Assembly: GCA_900315315.1 (NCBI GenBank)
Contig: OMYT01000012.1
Span: forward strand, 1 to 64,000
DNA: 64,000 bases
Source of the DNA: an uncultured Eubacteriales bacterium
Lineage (GTDB): Bacteria; Bacillota; Clostridia; Christensenellales; Aristaeellaceae
Direction: 5' to 3'
A model generated the notes under the pieces. That model worked only from the letters and a program-made list of their open reading frames with translations. It was not told the origin of the DNA and searched no databases. Below are positions 1 through 7,911 of the stretch, piece after piece. Both the position numbers and the translations under genes were made by a program. Positions within the stretch are counted from its first letter, which is position 1, and each line of letters starts with the position of its first letter.

Positions 1-18
1 AGAGGAGGAATGACAACC

Positions 19-2106
19 ATGGCTGAATTCGCAACCGGAAACATTCGCAATGTTGCCCTCATGGGGCATGGCAGCGAGGGCAAAACCACGCTGACCGAGG
101 CAATGCTCTTCGCTGCCGGCATGATCGACCGTCAGGGAAAGGTGGAGGACGGCTCCACGGTTTCCGACTTTGATCCTGAGGAGAAAAAACGCGGCTTTTC
201 CATCAGCGCGAGCTACGCGCCGATTCCCTGGGGCGGAAAAGTGATCAACGTGATCGACGTTCCCGGATACTTTGATTTCATCGGCGAGCAGATGGGGCCC
301 CTGCGCGTAATCGAGACCGCGATCATCGTGGTCGGCGGCGTGAACGGGCTGAGCGTCGGCGCCGAAAAGGCGTGGGACAACGCCGGCAAGGCCGGGCTGG
401 GCCGCATGTTCATCGTGAACCAGATGGATCGCGAGCACGCCAACTTTGAAAAGGTCGTAGCGCAGCTGCGGGAAAAGTACGGCCCCAGCGTGGTGCCGAT
501 CCTGCTGCCCCTGGGACAGGGCGCGGGATTCAAGGGCGTGGTGAACGTGCTTGAAAAGAAAGCCTACGAAGGCGCCTATAAGAAGAGCACAGAAGTACCG
601 ATGCCTGCCGACCTGGAAGCCGAAGTCAACGAAGCCTATGAAAACCTGACTGAACAGGCGGCTTCCGCAGACGAAGAACTGATGGAGAAATACTTCGAAA
701 ACGGCGAGCTGAGCCATGAGGACGTTATGGCCGGCTTCATCAAGGGCATGAAAGACGGCAGCATCGTTCCCGTCGTGGCCTGCTCCGCACTGACCGGCGT
801 GGGCATTGACCGGACGCTGGACCTGATCGCCAAGTATCTGCCTTCTCCCGGACATGAGGGCCTGACCCAGAAGGGCAAAAACCCCAAGACCGGCGAGGAA
901 GCCGAACGCCCCTGCAAGGACGACGCACCCTTCTCCGCACTGGTGTTCAAGACGATTGCCGACCCGTTTGTCGGCAAGCTGAGCCTGTTCCGGATCTTCA
1001 GCGGTATGCTGACCTCCTCTACGCCGCTGTACAACGCCAACAAGGAAAAGGCAGAGAAAGCCGGCGGCATGTTTACCCTGAAGGGCAACAAGCAGACCAA
1101 CGTAGACAAACTGCATGCCGGCGACCTGGGCGCGCTGGCCAAGCTGCAGATTACCTCCACGGGCGACACGCTGTGCGACCCGAACAATCCGATCGTTTAT
1201 CCCGAGATTAAATTCCCGGCTCCCTGCATTTCGAAGGCTGTGTTCGCTGCAAAGCAGGGCGAGGAAGACAAGGTATTCAGCGGCCTGAACCGTCTGGCAG
1301 AAGAAGATCCTTCCATCAAGATCGAGAAGAATGCCGAGACCACTGAGACCGAGCTGAGCGGCCAGGGCGAAATGCATCTGGACGTAATCAAGAACAAGCT
1401 GGCCTCCAAGTTCGGCGCCAACGCGGTGCTGCAGGATCCCAAGATCCCGTACCGTGAGACGATTCGCAAGACCGTGAAGGTTCAGGGACGGCACAAGAAG
1501 CAGACCGGCGGCCACGGCCAGTTTGGCGATGTGTGGATCGAGTTCAGCCCGATCACCGACAGCGACGCGGAATTCGAGTTTGAAGATGCGGTCGTCGGCG
1601 GTGTGGTTCCGCGGAACTTCATCCCCAGCGTTGAAAAGGGCCTGCGTGAGAACATCACGAAGGGCGTGCTGGCCGGCTATCCGATGGTTCACCTGCATGC
1701 AAAGCTGTATGACGGAAGCTACCATCCGGTTGACTCCTCCGAAATGGCCTTCAAGACCGCTGCCCGTATTGCCTACAAGAAGGGCTGTATGGATGCGAGC
1801 CCCGTACTGCTGGAGCCGATCATGCATGTGGAAGTGCTGGTGCCCAACGAGTACATGGGCGACATCATGGGCGACATGAACAAGCGCCGCGGCCGGATCA
1901 TGGGTATGAACCAGGTGAACGGTATGCAGCAGCTGGAAGCGGAAGCACCGCTGGCGGAGATGTTCAAGTATGCCACGGACCTGCGCAGCATGACGCAGGC
2001 GAGAGGTTCCTTCTCCATGAAGTTTGAACGGTATGAGGAAGTGCCTCAGGTCGAAGCTCAGAAGATCATCGCGAATGCGAAGATTGAAGAGGACGAGGAC
2101 GAGTAA
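19..2106 (+). CDS. EF-G-like translational GTPase (EF-G2 type)
   Basis: This 695-residue protein has full EF-G architecture: an N-terminal GTPase domain followed by domains II-V. The P-loop is GHGSEGKT (residues 16-23), the G3 motif DVPGYFDF (80-87) and the G4 motif NQMD (134-137). Canonical EF-G has AHIDAGKT, DTPGH and NKMD, so the usual catalytic His after DTPG is Tyr here. This pattern belongs to the EF-G2/FusA-like paralogues of Firmicutes rather than the housekeeping factor. An in-frame ATG at position 10 is only one base from the AGGAGG at 3-8. The ATG at 19 has a 10-base spacing and leaves MAEFATGNIRNVAL, so it is preferred. A ribosome-associated role is inferred from the family; a specialised role rather than main translocation is likely but unproven. 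No rRNA-operon-style neighbours are visible. Confidence 0.88.
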   Translation: MAEFATGNIRNVALMGHGSEGKTTLTEAMLFAAGMIDRQGKVEDGSTVSDFDPEEKKRGFSISASYAPIPWGGKVINVIDVPGYFDFIGEQMGPLRVIETAIIVVGGVNGLSVGAEKAWDNAGKAGLGRMFIVNQMDREHANFEKVVAQLREKYGPSVVPILLPLGQGAGFKGVVNVLEKKAYEGAYKKSTEVPMPADLEAEVNEAYENLTEQAASADEELMEKYFENGELSHEDVMAGFIKGMKDGSIVPVVACSALTGVGIDRTLDLIAKYLPSPGHEGLTQKGKNPKTGEEAERPCKDDAPFSALVFKTIADPFVGKLSLFRIFSGMLTSSTPLYNANKEKAEKAGGMFTLKGNKQTNVDKLHAGDLGALAKLQITSTGDTLCDPNNPIVYPEIKFPAPCISKAVFAAKQGEEDKVFSGLNRLAEEDPSIKIEKNAETTETELSGQGEMHLDVIKNKLASKFGANAVLQDPKIPYRETIRKTVKVQGRHKKQTGGHGQFGDVWIEFSPITDSDAEFEFEDAVVGGVVPRNFIPSVEKGLRENITKGVLAGYPMVHLHAKLYDGSYHPVDSSEMAFKTAARIAYKKGCMDASPVLLEPIMHVEVLVPNEYMGDIMGDMNKRRGRIMGMNQVNGMQQLEAEAPLAEMFKYATDLRSMTQARGSFSMKFERYEEVPQVEAQKIIANAKIEEDEDE

Positions 2107-2110
2107 TGGG

Positions 2111-2196
2111 TTAGGGGGCTTTCCTCTTATTCAACAATTGCGCTGCGACACTGTCGCCACTGGCGACCGCAGTGCAATTGCCCCAAACCCCTTCGG
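2111..2196 (+). repeat. Hairpin repeat copy R1 (with short inner hairpin)
   Basis: It opens with TAGGGGGCTTTCC and closes with CCCCAAACCCCTTCGG, the family ends. Inside is a hairpin with CAATTGC/GCAATTG outer arms and the apical palindrome TCGCCACTGGCGA. It starts 4 bases after the EF-G-like stop codon. CCACTGG is the invariant apical core seen in other copies. Confidence 0.8.
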
Positions 2197-2217
2197 GAAG
2201 AATTTGTAAGAATAATG

Positions 2218-2250
2218 AAAGGCTCGGCTGATGCCGGGCCTTTAATTTTT
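2218..2250 (+). terminator. Rho-independent terminator after the EF-G-like gene
   Basis: The hairpin AAAGGCTCGGC-TGAT-GCCGGGCCTTT is followed by AATTTTT. Nearly the same stem-loop closes the motor operon at 5915-5940. Confidence 0.8.
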
Positions 2251-2283
2251 CTATTTTGAAGTGGTCTATATTGTATGTTTCTG

Positions 2284-2312
2284 TTGTGAAATATACAATA
2301 TTTTGTTAAAAT
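2284..2312 (+). promoter_or_regulatory. Sigma-A-type promoter for the MotA/MotB-like pair
   Basis: The -35 TTGTGA (2284-2289) and -10 TAAAAT (2307-2312) are separated by 17 bases in an AT-rich stretch. The start codon lies at 2351, with AGGGAG at 2335-2340 as ribosome binding site. Confidence 0.55.
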
Positions 2313-2350
2313 AAGATATCATTGATGATGATGCAGGGAGCTGTAACCGC

Positions 2351-3841
2351 ATGAAGCAAATTACTTCCATTCCGCTGCCGGATCTGTTAGTCTATGTCGC
2401 CATTGCCTTGGTGACACTGATCGGCATTCTCAAATGTATTCTTCCGGTCGCAGGCACGACCCGGGGACTGAACCGGGCGATTCAAAAGCTGCAGGAAAGC
2501 ACAGACAGAAATGTATGGCATGACGATTTATTCGTCGGGAAACGCCTGAAGGTCACCTGGCAGAAATTTCTTCAGACAGAAGACGAAATGGAGAAACGCG
2601 GACTGTCCTGTCCCGTGGAGGATTATATCAACACGCGGACGGTTACAAAGATCCCGGGGAATGCATCCCTCAGCGAGCTGATCCCCTCACTGCTGACTTC
2701 CCTGGGAATTTTGGGGACGTTCATCGGCCTGACCAGGGGCCTGACGGGGCTGGACATGACGGACGCAAACACCCTGATGAACGGTATCCCGGTTTTGCTG
2801 GACGGCATGAAGGCAGCGTTTGTTACCTCATTGGCAGGCATTTCCTGTTCACTGATCTTCTCCATGACCAACCGGATTATACAGGGAAACAGTTATCGGG
2901 CGATTGACCAGTTTATTTTGGTATTCAGCGAGAGTACGGAGCATAAGGCACTGGACATGGATTATCAGATCGTGCTGCAAGGCAATGACCGGAACCGGAT
3001 GCTGAGCTCAGTGACAACGGAATTGCGTGGTACAATCTCCGGTGTGGTACACGATGTGGTTTCAGAGGCTGTGACCCCGGTTACTGAAGCCATGGAGCAA
3101 TATATGCGTGCAGCGGCGGAACAGCAGACGGAAAGCCTTCAGGCAATGGTTACTTCCTTTGTAAAGAGGATGGGGGATACCTTCGGAAATGAATTTGCGA
3201 CCATCGGAATGACGATTACAGAAATTAACCGGCAGCAGGATATCAGCGAAAAAACTTTGAGGCAGTCCGCAGAAGCGACAGAACAAATCAAGGCGCAGAC
3301 CCTCCAACTGAAGGCAATAACGGATGAAATGGTACAAAGCTATGACGTCTTCCTGAAGAGCGCCCAGATCCGATCGGCGGAGGACAAGATATTTGCCTCA
3401 GCCACTCTGACAGCCCTGGACGCGCTGAAGGAAAGCGCGGATGAACAGGGAGCCCTGCTGCAGAAGATGGACACGGCTCAGCAGGATCTGAACTACGCGA
3501 TTCATGCGTACCAGCAGGTCAGCGCCCGGTGGACGGAGCAGGCGGCAAATGCGCAGCAGGCCGCAGCAACGGATCTGGCAGGTGCCGGCGAAACGATCCG
3601 GATGGCAGGGGAGCAACTGGCTGTTTCCTATGAAAAGTTCGTATCTTCAACTTCCGAAAGCCTAAATGACACCCTCCGGACCTTCTCGGATTCCATGATG
3701 ACGCTGACTGCGCTGATCAACCGGAAGACCGCGGAAAGTGAGACCAGGGAAACCTCCACTGTGGATCAGCTGGGTGAAATCCAGCGGCTGCTGGCACGGC
3801 TTGCGCAAAGCGTTCAGCCGAAAGGAGATTCCGAGGCATGA
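2351..3841 (+). CDS. MotA/TolQ/ExbB-type proton channel subunit, ZorA-like
   Basis: This 496-residue membrane protein is probably the ion-channel half of a two-gene motor. A first membrane helix lies at about residues 12-34. Two more at about 106-128 and 155-175 carry the MotA/TolQ signature: a helix with SLGILGTFIGLTRGL, then a helix reading AAFVTSLAGISCSLIFS. The remaining ~300 residues are Gln/Glu/Thr-rich and predicted helical, resembling the long cytoplasmic tail of ZorA in Zorya anti-phage systems more than flagellar MotA. The stop overlaps the start of the MotB-like partner by 4 bases (ATGA), which implies coupled translation. No ZorC, ZorD or ZorE and no flagellar or Tol genes are nearby, so the role is not assigned. 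Membership of the family is clear; the Zorya-like label is inference. Confidence 0.8.
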   Translation: MKQITSIPLPDLLVYVAIALVTLIGILKCILPVAGTTRGLNRAIQKLQESTDRNVWHDDLFVGKRLKVTWQKFLQTEDEMEKRGLSCPVEDYINTRTVTKIPGNASLSELIPSLLTSLGILGTFIGLTRGLTGLDMTDANTLMNGIPVLLDGMKAAFVTSLAGISCSLIFSMTNRIIQGNSYRAIDQFILVFSESTEHKALDMDYQIVLQGNDRNRMLSSVTTELRGTISGVVHDVVSEAVTPVTEAMEQYMRAAAEQQTESLQAMVTSFVKRMGDTFGNEFATIGMTITEINRQQDISEKTLRQSAEATEQIKAQTLQLKAITDEMVQSYDVFLKSAQIRSAEDKIFASATLTALDALKESADEQGALLQKMDTAQQDLNYAIHAYQQVSARWTEQAANAQQAAATDLAGAGETIRMAGEQLAVSYEKFVSSTSESLNDTLRTFSDSMMTLTALINRKTAESETRETSTVDQLGEIQRLLARLAQSVQPKGDSEA

Positions 3842-5841
3842 GACGGGACAAGTATGAGGATGAGCGCGGCAGCGGGGGAAACGGCGGCAGCAGCTGGATC
3901 AGCTATTCAGATATGATGGCGTCGCTGTTGCTGGTGTTTGTGCTGATGCTCTGCGTGAGCCTTTTGAAATATTTTACCGCGCCGAAGGAAGAAGATCTCA
4001 AACAGCATCAAAGTATAGAAGAACAGTTAAAAGAGATTGAGGTGCGGGAAGCGGACCTGGCAAAGCGCGAGGAAAAACTGGCGAAAGCATTGGCCGAGCT
4101 GGAAAAAGAGCGGGCAGACCTGCAGAAGGCACAGGAACAGCTGGAGAAAGATCAGTCGGAGCTACAGAAGGCACAGGAACAGCTGGAAAAGGACCAGGCG
4201 GAACTGCAGAAAGCGCAGGAAAAGCTGGAAAAGGACCAGGCGGAGCTGCAGAAGGCACAGGAACAACTGGAAAAGGACCAGGCAGAGCTGCAGAAGGCGC
4301 AGGAACAGCTGGAAAAGGATCAGTCGGAGCTACAGAAGGCACAGGAACAGCTGGAAAAGGACCAGACGGAGCTGCAGAAAGCGCAGGAACAGCTGGAAAT
4401 GGACCAGACGGAGATGCAGAAAGCGCAGGAACAGCTGAAAAAGGACCAGGCAGCGCTGGCACAGCTGGAAAAGGAGCAGGCGGAACTGCAGAAGGCACAG
4501 GAACAGCTGGCAAAGGACCAGGCAGCGCTGCAAGCAGCACAGGAACGACTGCAAAAAGATCAGCAGGCCCTGGAACAGGAGAAAAAGGAACTGGAGGAAG
4601 TACGCGCTGCCCTGAAACAGGACCGGATCCTTCTGGAAGAAGAGCTTGCCGCGTTTGAAACAGAAAAAGAGCAGCTGAAAAAACAACAGGCCGAACTGAA
4701 AGAAGCTCAGGAACAGCTGCGCCTGGAACAAGAAGCCTTCCGGGCGGAAAAGGAAGCGGAAGCAACTTCAACGCTTGAACCCGAAGCGGAATGGCAGCGG
4801 GAAATACAGCAGGGGATTGAAAAACAGCAGGCTATACTGGATCAGTATTCCCTGAGAAGCCGCATTATTGCCAGCCAATCCAACACCTTTGAAAATTCCG
4901 GGCTGAACATCACAATCAACCAGGATACGGGCGATATCACGACGCCCAACTTCATTCTGTTTGAAGCGGGAAGCAGCGAGCTCAGCGACGAGGGAAAACA
5001 GTTTCTGGATGACTTTATTCCGCTGTATCTGGAGGTGCTGATGCGGCCGGAATATGAAAGCGATATCAGCGAGGTGATCATCGAAGGGCATACGGACAGC
5101 CCCTTTTCCACGGATATGGAGCTGAGCCAGCAGCGGGCGGCCCGGGTGATAGCCTACAGCATGCAGATGCCGGCGCTGACAGAAGCTCAGCGGGCATATC
5201 TGACCGACCGGGCGATGTTTATCGGACGTGGGTTTACGGATCCCGTTTTCAACGAGGACGGACAGATCAACCGGGAAGCGAGCCGACGGGTTGAGATCAA
5301 ATTCCAGATCAGGGATAATCATCTCCTGGCGGAGACAGAGCTCGTCGGAGAGCTAACCAGCAGGCTGAACGAGGCCGGGATTACCGCATCCGTGAATCCG
5401 GAAACAGGGTATGTCCTGCCGGACGGGATCCATTTCTTCGAAGCGGGGGAAGATACGCTGACAGAAGAAGGAAAAACGTTTATCCGGGAGTTCCTGCCGG
5501 TTTATCTGGAGGTGCTGATGGAGCCCAGATACCAGCAACAGGTGGAAATGCTAATCATTGAGGGAACTGCAGATCGACTGGTCCCGGATGCGGAACGTCT
5601 GGAGCTCAGCCAGCGAAGAGCTGCCCATGTTATGGAATATTGTATGCAGCTGGATCTGACAGAGGCGGAGCTGGCCTATCTACAGAAGATGCTTGCCACG
5701 GCAGGAAGAACGGCTGCGGATTCCGCAGAGGGAACAGACGGACGGACGGAGAACAATGCCGGCACACAGGTAACATTTGGATTCCGCCTGAAGAACTCGA
5801 ACTCCCTGACCGAATTGAAAAAAATACTGCAGGACAAATGA
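3838..5841 (+). CDS. MotB/ZorB-like stator subunit with long coiled coil and two OmpA domains
   Basis: This 667-residue protein has one N-terminal membrane helix (about 26-46) preceded by SWISYSDMM. Asp25 matches the proton-carrying Asp of MotB/ZorB. Residues ~55-310 are a continuous coiled coil dominated by a 14-residue repeat of the form ELQKAQEQLEKDQA. One 10-residue unit near 203-212 shifts the heptad phase. An OmpA-like peptidoglycan-binding domain follows at ~335-493, with IIEGHTDS, SQQRAARV and EASRRVEIKF. A second copy at ~497-655 is degenerate: HTD is TAD and the RR motif is lost. The repeated blocks GLNITINQDTG/GITASVNPETG and IPLYLEVLM/LPVYLEVLM show an internal duplication. With the upstream channel gene it should form a stator whose coiled coil could span a thick wall. 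Usual ZorB/MotB proteins are about 200-300 residues. Confidence 0.82.
   Translation: MRRDKYEDERGSGGNGGSSWISYSDMMASLLLVFVLMLCVSLLKYFTAPKEEDLKQHQSIEEQLKEIEVREADLAKREEKLAKALAELEKERADLQKAQEQLEKDQSELQKAQEQLEKDQAELQKAQEKLEKDQAELQKAQEQLEKDQAELQKAQEQLEKDQSELQKAQEQLEKDQTELQKAQEQLEMDQTEMQKAQEQLKKDQAALAQLEKEQAELQKAQEQLAKDQAALQAAQERLQKDQQALEQEKKELEEVRAALKQDRILLEEELAAFETEKEQLKKQQAELKEAQEQLRLEQEAFRAEKEAEATSTLEPEAEWQREIQQGIEKQQAILDQYSLRSRIIASQSNTFENSGLNITINQDTGDITTPNFILFEAGSSELSDEGKQFLDDFIPLYLEVLMRPEYESDISEVIIEGHTDSPFSTDMELSQQRAARVIAYSMQMPALTEAQRAYLTDRAMFIGRGFTDPVFNEDGQINREASRRVEIKFQIRDNHLLAETELVGELTSRLNEAGITASVNPETGYVLPDGIHFFEAGEDTLTEEGKTFIREFLPVYLEVLMEPRYQQQVEMLIIEGTADRLVPDAERLELSQRRAAHVMEYCMQLDLTEAELAYLQKMLATAGRTAADSAEGTDGRTENNAGTQVTFGFRLKNSNSLTELKKILQDK
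4111..4540 (+). repeat. 42-bp tandem repeats encoding coiled-coil units
   Basis: About eight to nine near-identical 42-bp units encode the 14-residue repeat ending in LEKDQ. They differ mainly at one residue (A/S/T before ELQ). The identity at DNA level suggests recent copy-number change. The units lie inside the coding frame of the MotB-like gene. Confidence 0.85.
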
Positions 5842-5914
5842 AAAAGGGATCCTCCGCGAGGCTGAGCCAGGACCGGGGACCAGGACAATAAAATCGTGGC
5901 TGTACAGGATTTTC

Positions 5915-5940
5915 AAAGGCCCGGCTGATGCCGGGCCTTT
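5915..5940. terminator. Bidirectional terminator between the motor operon and purC
   Basis: AAAGGCCCGGC-TGAT-GCCGGGCCTTT is a perfect inverted repeat between two convergent genes, so it can serve both strands. Confidence 0.75.
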
Positions 5941-5951
5941 GAGTATACTCT

Positions 5952-6668
5952 TTAACCGATGTGGGATTCGAGGCGGGACATGATTTCCTGATAGGCTTCC
6001 TCAACACCGCCGAGGTCGCGGCGGAAGCGGTCCTTGTCAAGCTTTTCATTGGTTTTGCTGTCCCAGAGGCGGCATGTATCGGGGCTGATCTCATCCGCGA
6101 GGACGATGGTACCGTCTGACAGGCGGCCGAATTCCAGCTTAAAATCCACAAGGGTAACACCGCAGGTGAGCCAGAAGGCTTTCAGCTCTTCATTTACGCG
6201 GAAGGCATAGGTTTTGATTGTCTCAATCTCTTCTTTGGAGGCAAGATCCAGGGCAATGACGTGATACTCGTTGATCAGGGGATCGCCGAGGTCATCATTC
6301 TTATAAGAGAACTCGATGGTAGGGGCTTTCAGGAGCGTACCTTCCGTGACGCCGTAATGCTTTGAGAAGGAACCGGCAGCAATGTTCCGGATAATGACTT
6401 CCAGCGGAACGATCTGCACTTTCTTTACCAGGGTTTCGCGTTCATTGAGCTCTTCCACAAAGTGAGTCGGAACACCTTTCTTTTCCAGCAGGCGCATGAG
6501 TGCGTTGCTCATCTGGTTATTGATCACGCCTTTGCCGGCGATGGTGCCTTTCTTTAAGCCGTTGAAAGCGGTGGCATCATCCTTGTAAGAAACAATCAGC
6601 AGATCCGGATCATCGGTGGCGTAGACTCTTTTGGCTTTTCCTTCGTACAGCATTTCACCCTTGTTCAT
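5952..6668 (-). CDS. purC: Phosphoribosylaminoimidazole-succinocarboxamide synthase
   Basis: This 238-residue cytoplasmic enzyme is SAICAR synthetase of de novo purine synthesis, joining CAIR and aspartate with ATP. It starts [16 protein letters not shown] and carries [23 protein letters not shown] and [14 protein letters not shown], all hallmarks of the short bacterial PurC family at the expected length. AGGAGG lies 10 bases before the ATG. The gene stands alone here, with no other pur gene in the window. Its promoter overlaps a 25-bp palindrome, which suggests control by a dimeric repressor. Identification is secure. Confidence 0.96.
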   Translation of the reverse strand: MNKGEMLYEGKAKRVYATDDPDLLIVSYKDDATAFNGLKKGTIAGKGVINNQMSNALMRLLEKKGVPTHFVEELNERETLVKKVQIVPLEVIIRNIAAGSFSKHYGVTEGTLLKAPTIEFSYKNDDLGDPLINEYHVIALDLASKEEIETIKTYAFRVNEELKAFWLTCGVTLVDFKLEFGRLSDGTIVLADEISPDTCRLWDSKTNEKLDKDRFRRDLGGVEEAYQEIMSRLESHIG

Positions 6669-6690
6669 AACCTGAGGCCCTCCTAAACAA

Positions 6691-6729
6691 ATTTCGAGTT
6701 ATTATAACTCGAAATATTGTTTATTTCCA
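6691..6729 (-). promoter_or_regulatory. purC promoter overlapping a 25-bp palindrome
   Basis: On the reverse strand, -35 TGGAAA (6724-6729) is 17 bases from -10 TATAAT (6701-6706). The -10 box sits in the centre of a perfect inverted repeat at 6691-6715, with arms ATTTCGAGTTAT and ATAACTCGAAAT around one base. A protein bound there would block the promoter, so this is a candidate operator for a purine regulator. The regulator is not identified. Confidence 0.6.
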
Positions 6730-6758
6730 GTATAAAAGGGGAAGGGAAAGGGGAAGAA

Positions 6759-6796
6759 AAAGGGGGCTTTCCGATCGCCCCCTTAAACCCCTTCGG
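6759..6796 (+). repeat. Hairpin repeat copy R2 (empty form)
   Basis: The stem GGGGGC/GCCCCC encloses TTTCCGATC and is followed by TTAAACCCCTTCGG. There is no inner cassette. It lies between divergent-side sequence upstream of purC and the end of the LRR gene. Confidence 0.85.
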
Positions 6797-6858
6797 CTTC
6801 CATGCATGTGAGGATGTGGAAAAGAGAAAGTGTGAGAGGATGAGGAAAAAAGGCTTTA

Positions 6859-7764
6859 TTATGGGTAGCTGTCTTCAAAGGGGATATAATGATGGGCGGG
6901 GTGTTGGTGATCTTTGCCGAAGATTTCCTGAATGACCTTGTAGTGCGGGGTTGGGTCGCCATTATCAAGATAGCGCCAGCGGCCGCCGGTGGAATAATGG
7001 GTATAGTCAATATAGGTATCCGGAAGGGCTGCCTGCAGGTCTTTGACGACTTCCCGGGGAGGTTCTTTGTGCACATAGCGGCAGGCATAAATCCAGAGGC
7101 GCTTTAAAGACGGCATTTCCTTCAGAACAGACAGGTCATCGATCTTGTTGAGACTGAGATTCAGATCCATCAGGTGGGTCAGGTTGCGAAGAGGCGTGAT
7201 ATCCCGGATTTCATTCTTGAAAAGCTCGGCGTATTCCATGTGCTTCAGGCCGGCAAGGGGAGAAATGTCAGTGACATGATTGCAGGCCACGATGAGGACC
7301 CGGAGGTTCGGGAAGGAGGCGAGCCAGTCCAGGGTGTCCACCTTGTTATGGCCGACATCCAACGCCATCAGATTCCAGCAGTACTTCAGGATTTCAAAAT
7401 CCTCGGCTGTATGGCCGGGGGATTTGTTATTATGAAGGGTAGAAAAGGACGTCTCGTCAGTGCGGATGATATGATTGCCGCCTTTGCATTTGATCACCAT
7501 GGTCCAGCCCCATTGAACAGCGGGATAGCGGGAGGCGAGGCGGTCGCAGAGAGGGCGGGTCATGGGGGTTTCCCACATGTCGACGCGGGAAAGGTGCGGG
7601 AATTGGTCGAGGAAGGCTTCGAAGGCGTCGAAGTCGGTGACGATGCAGTTTCCCAGATCGACATATTCTGAGTTTTCGGAGAAGGACATGGTGGACCAGG
7701 TTATTTCTGCTTTTGCAGAAATAATGAAGAAAAGAAAAAGTAGAAAAAGGATTGTTCTTTTCAT
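6859..7764 (-). CDS. Secreted leucine-rich-repeat protein
   Basis: This 301-residue protein starts with a signal peptide (MKRTILFLLFLFFIISAKA, then EITW). From about residue 120 to 235 it has internalin-like leucine-rich repeats such as LMALDVGHNKVDTLDWLASFPNL, LDISPLAGL-type turns and LMDLNLSLNKIDDLSVLKEMPSLKRL. The C-terminus is rich in His, Tyr and Pro and matches nothing I recognise. LRR proteins of this type usually bind other proteins or surfaces, so an extracellular binding role is inferred. No good ribosome binding site lies in the last 12 bases before the ATG. The nearest is GAAGGAG inside repeat copy R3, 35 bases away, with a hairpin in between. The partner is unknown. Confidence 0.75.
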   Translation of the reverse strand: MKRTILFLLFLFFIISAKAEITWSTMSFSENSEYVDLGNCIVTDFDAFEAFLDQFPHLSRVDMWETPMTRPLCDRLASRYPAVQWGWTMVIKCKGGNHIIRTDETSFSTLHNNKSPGHTAEDFEILKYCWNLMALDVGHNKVDTLDWLASFPNLRVLIVACNHVTDISPLAGLKHMEYAELFKNEIRDITPLRNLTHLMDLNLSLNKIDDLSVLKEMPSLKRLWIYACRYVHKEPPREVVKDLQAALPDTYIDYTHYSTGGRWRYLDNGDPTPHYKVIQEIFGKDHQHPAHHYIPFEDSYP

Positions 7765-7773
7765 ACTTGGGAT

Positions 7774-7808
7774 GCGAGGGCTTTCCGATCGCCCTCGCGC
7801 TCCTTCAG
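7774..7808 (+). repeat. Hairpin repeat copy R3 (empty) forming the leader of the LRR gene
   Basis: GCGAGGGC/GCCCTCGC arms enclose TTTCCGATC, then GCTCCTTCAG. Read on the reverse strand it gives GAAGGAG followed by a 25-base hairpin (7774-7798) and then 9 bases to the ATG at 7764. Folding would bring the Shine-Dalgarno to an effective 10-base spacing. Confidence 0.75.
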
Positions 7809-7829
7809 TTTCATGTGTGTAGGAGAATA

Positions 7830-7864
7830 ATGAGTCAGTTGGTAGCCGTCCCCAAGTGACTCAT
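7830..7864 (+). repeat. ATGAGTCA-type repeat (empty form)
   Basis: Outer arms ATGAGTCA and TGACTCAT enclose GTTGGTAGCCGTCCCCAAG. The same outer sequence recurs at 16585-16686, where an inner cassette is present, so this appears to be the empty counterpart. Confidence 0.7.
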
Positions 7865-7865
7865 T

Positions 7866-7896
7866 AAAGAAAATCCCCGCTGCGGAGGCAGCGGGG
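7866..7896 (-). terminator. Terminator of the secreted flavoprotein gene
   Basis: On the reverse strand CCCCGCTGC-CTCC-GCAGCGGGG (7875-7896) is followed by ATTTTCTTT, a standard intrinsic terminator 15 bases past the stop codon at 7912. Confidence 0.85.
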
Positions 7897-7911
7897 AGGG
7901 GGATGCGGAAA

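Noticed and set aside
3998..4771. Pro/Ala/Val-rich and Arg-rich frames across the 42-bp repeats
   Set aside because: They arise from repeated DNA read in other frames; the real frame is the coiled coil.
2351..5841. A complete Zorya defence system
   Set aside because: The A and B components resemble Zorya, but zorC, zorD and zorE are absent. The next gene is purC in the opposite direction. Only the motor pair is claimed.
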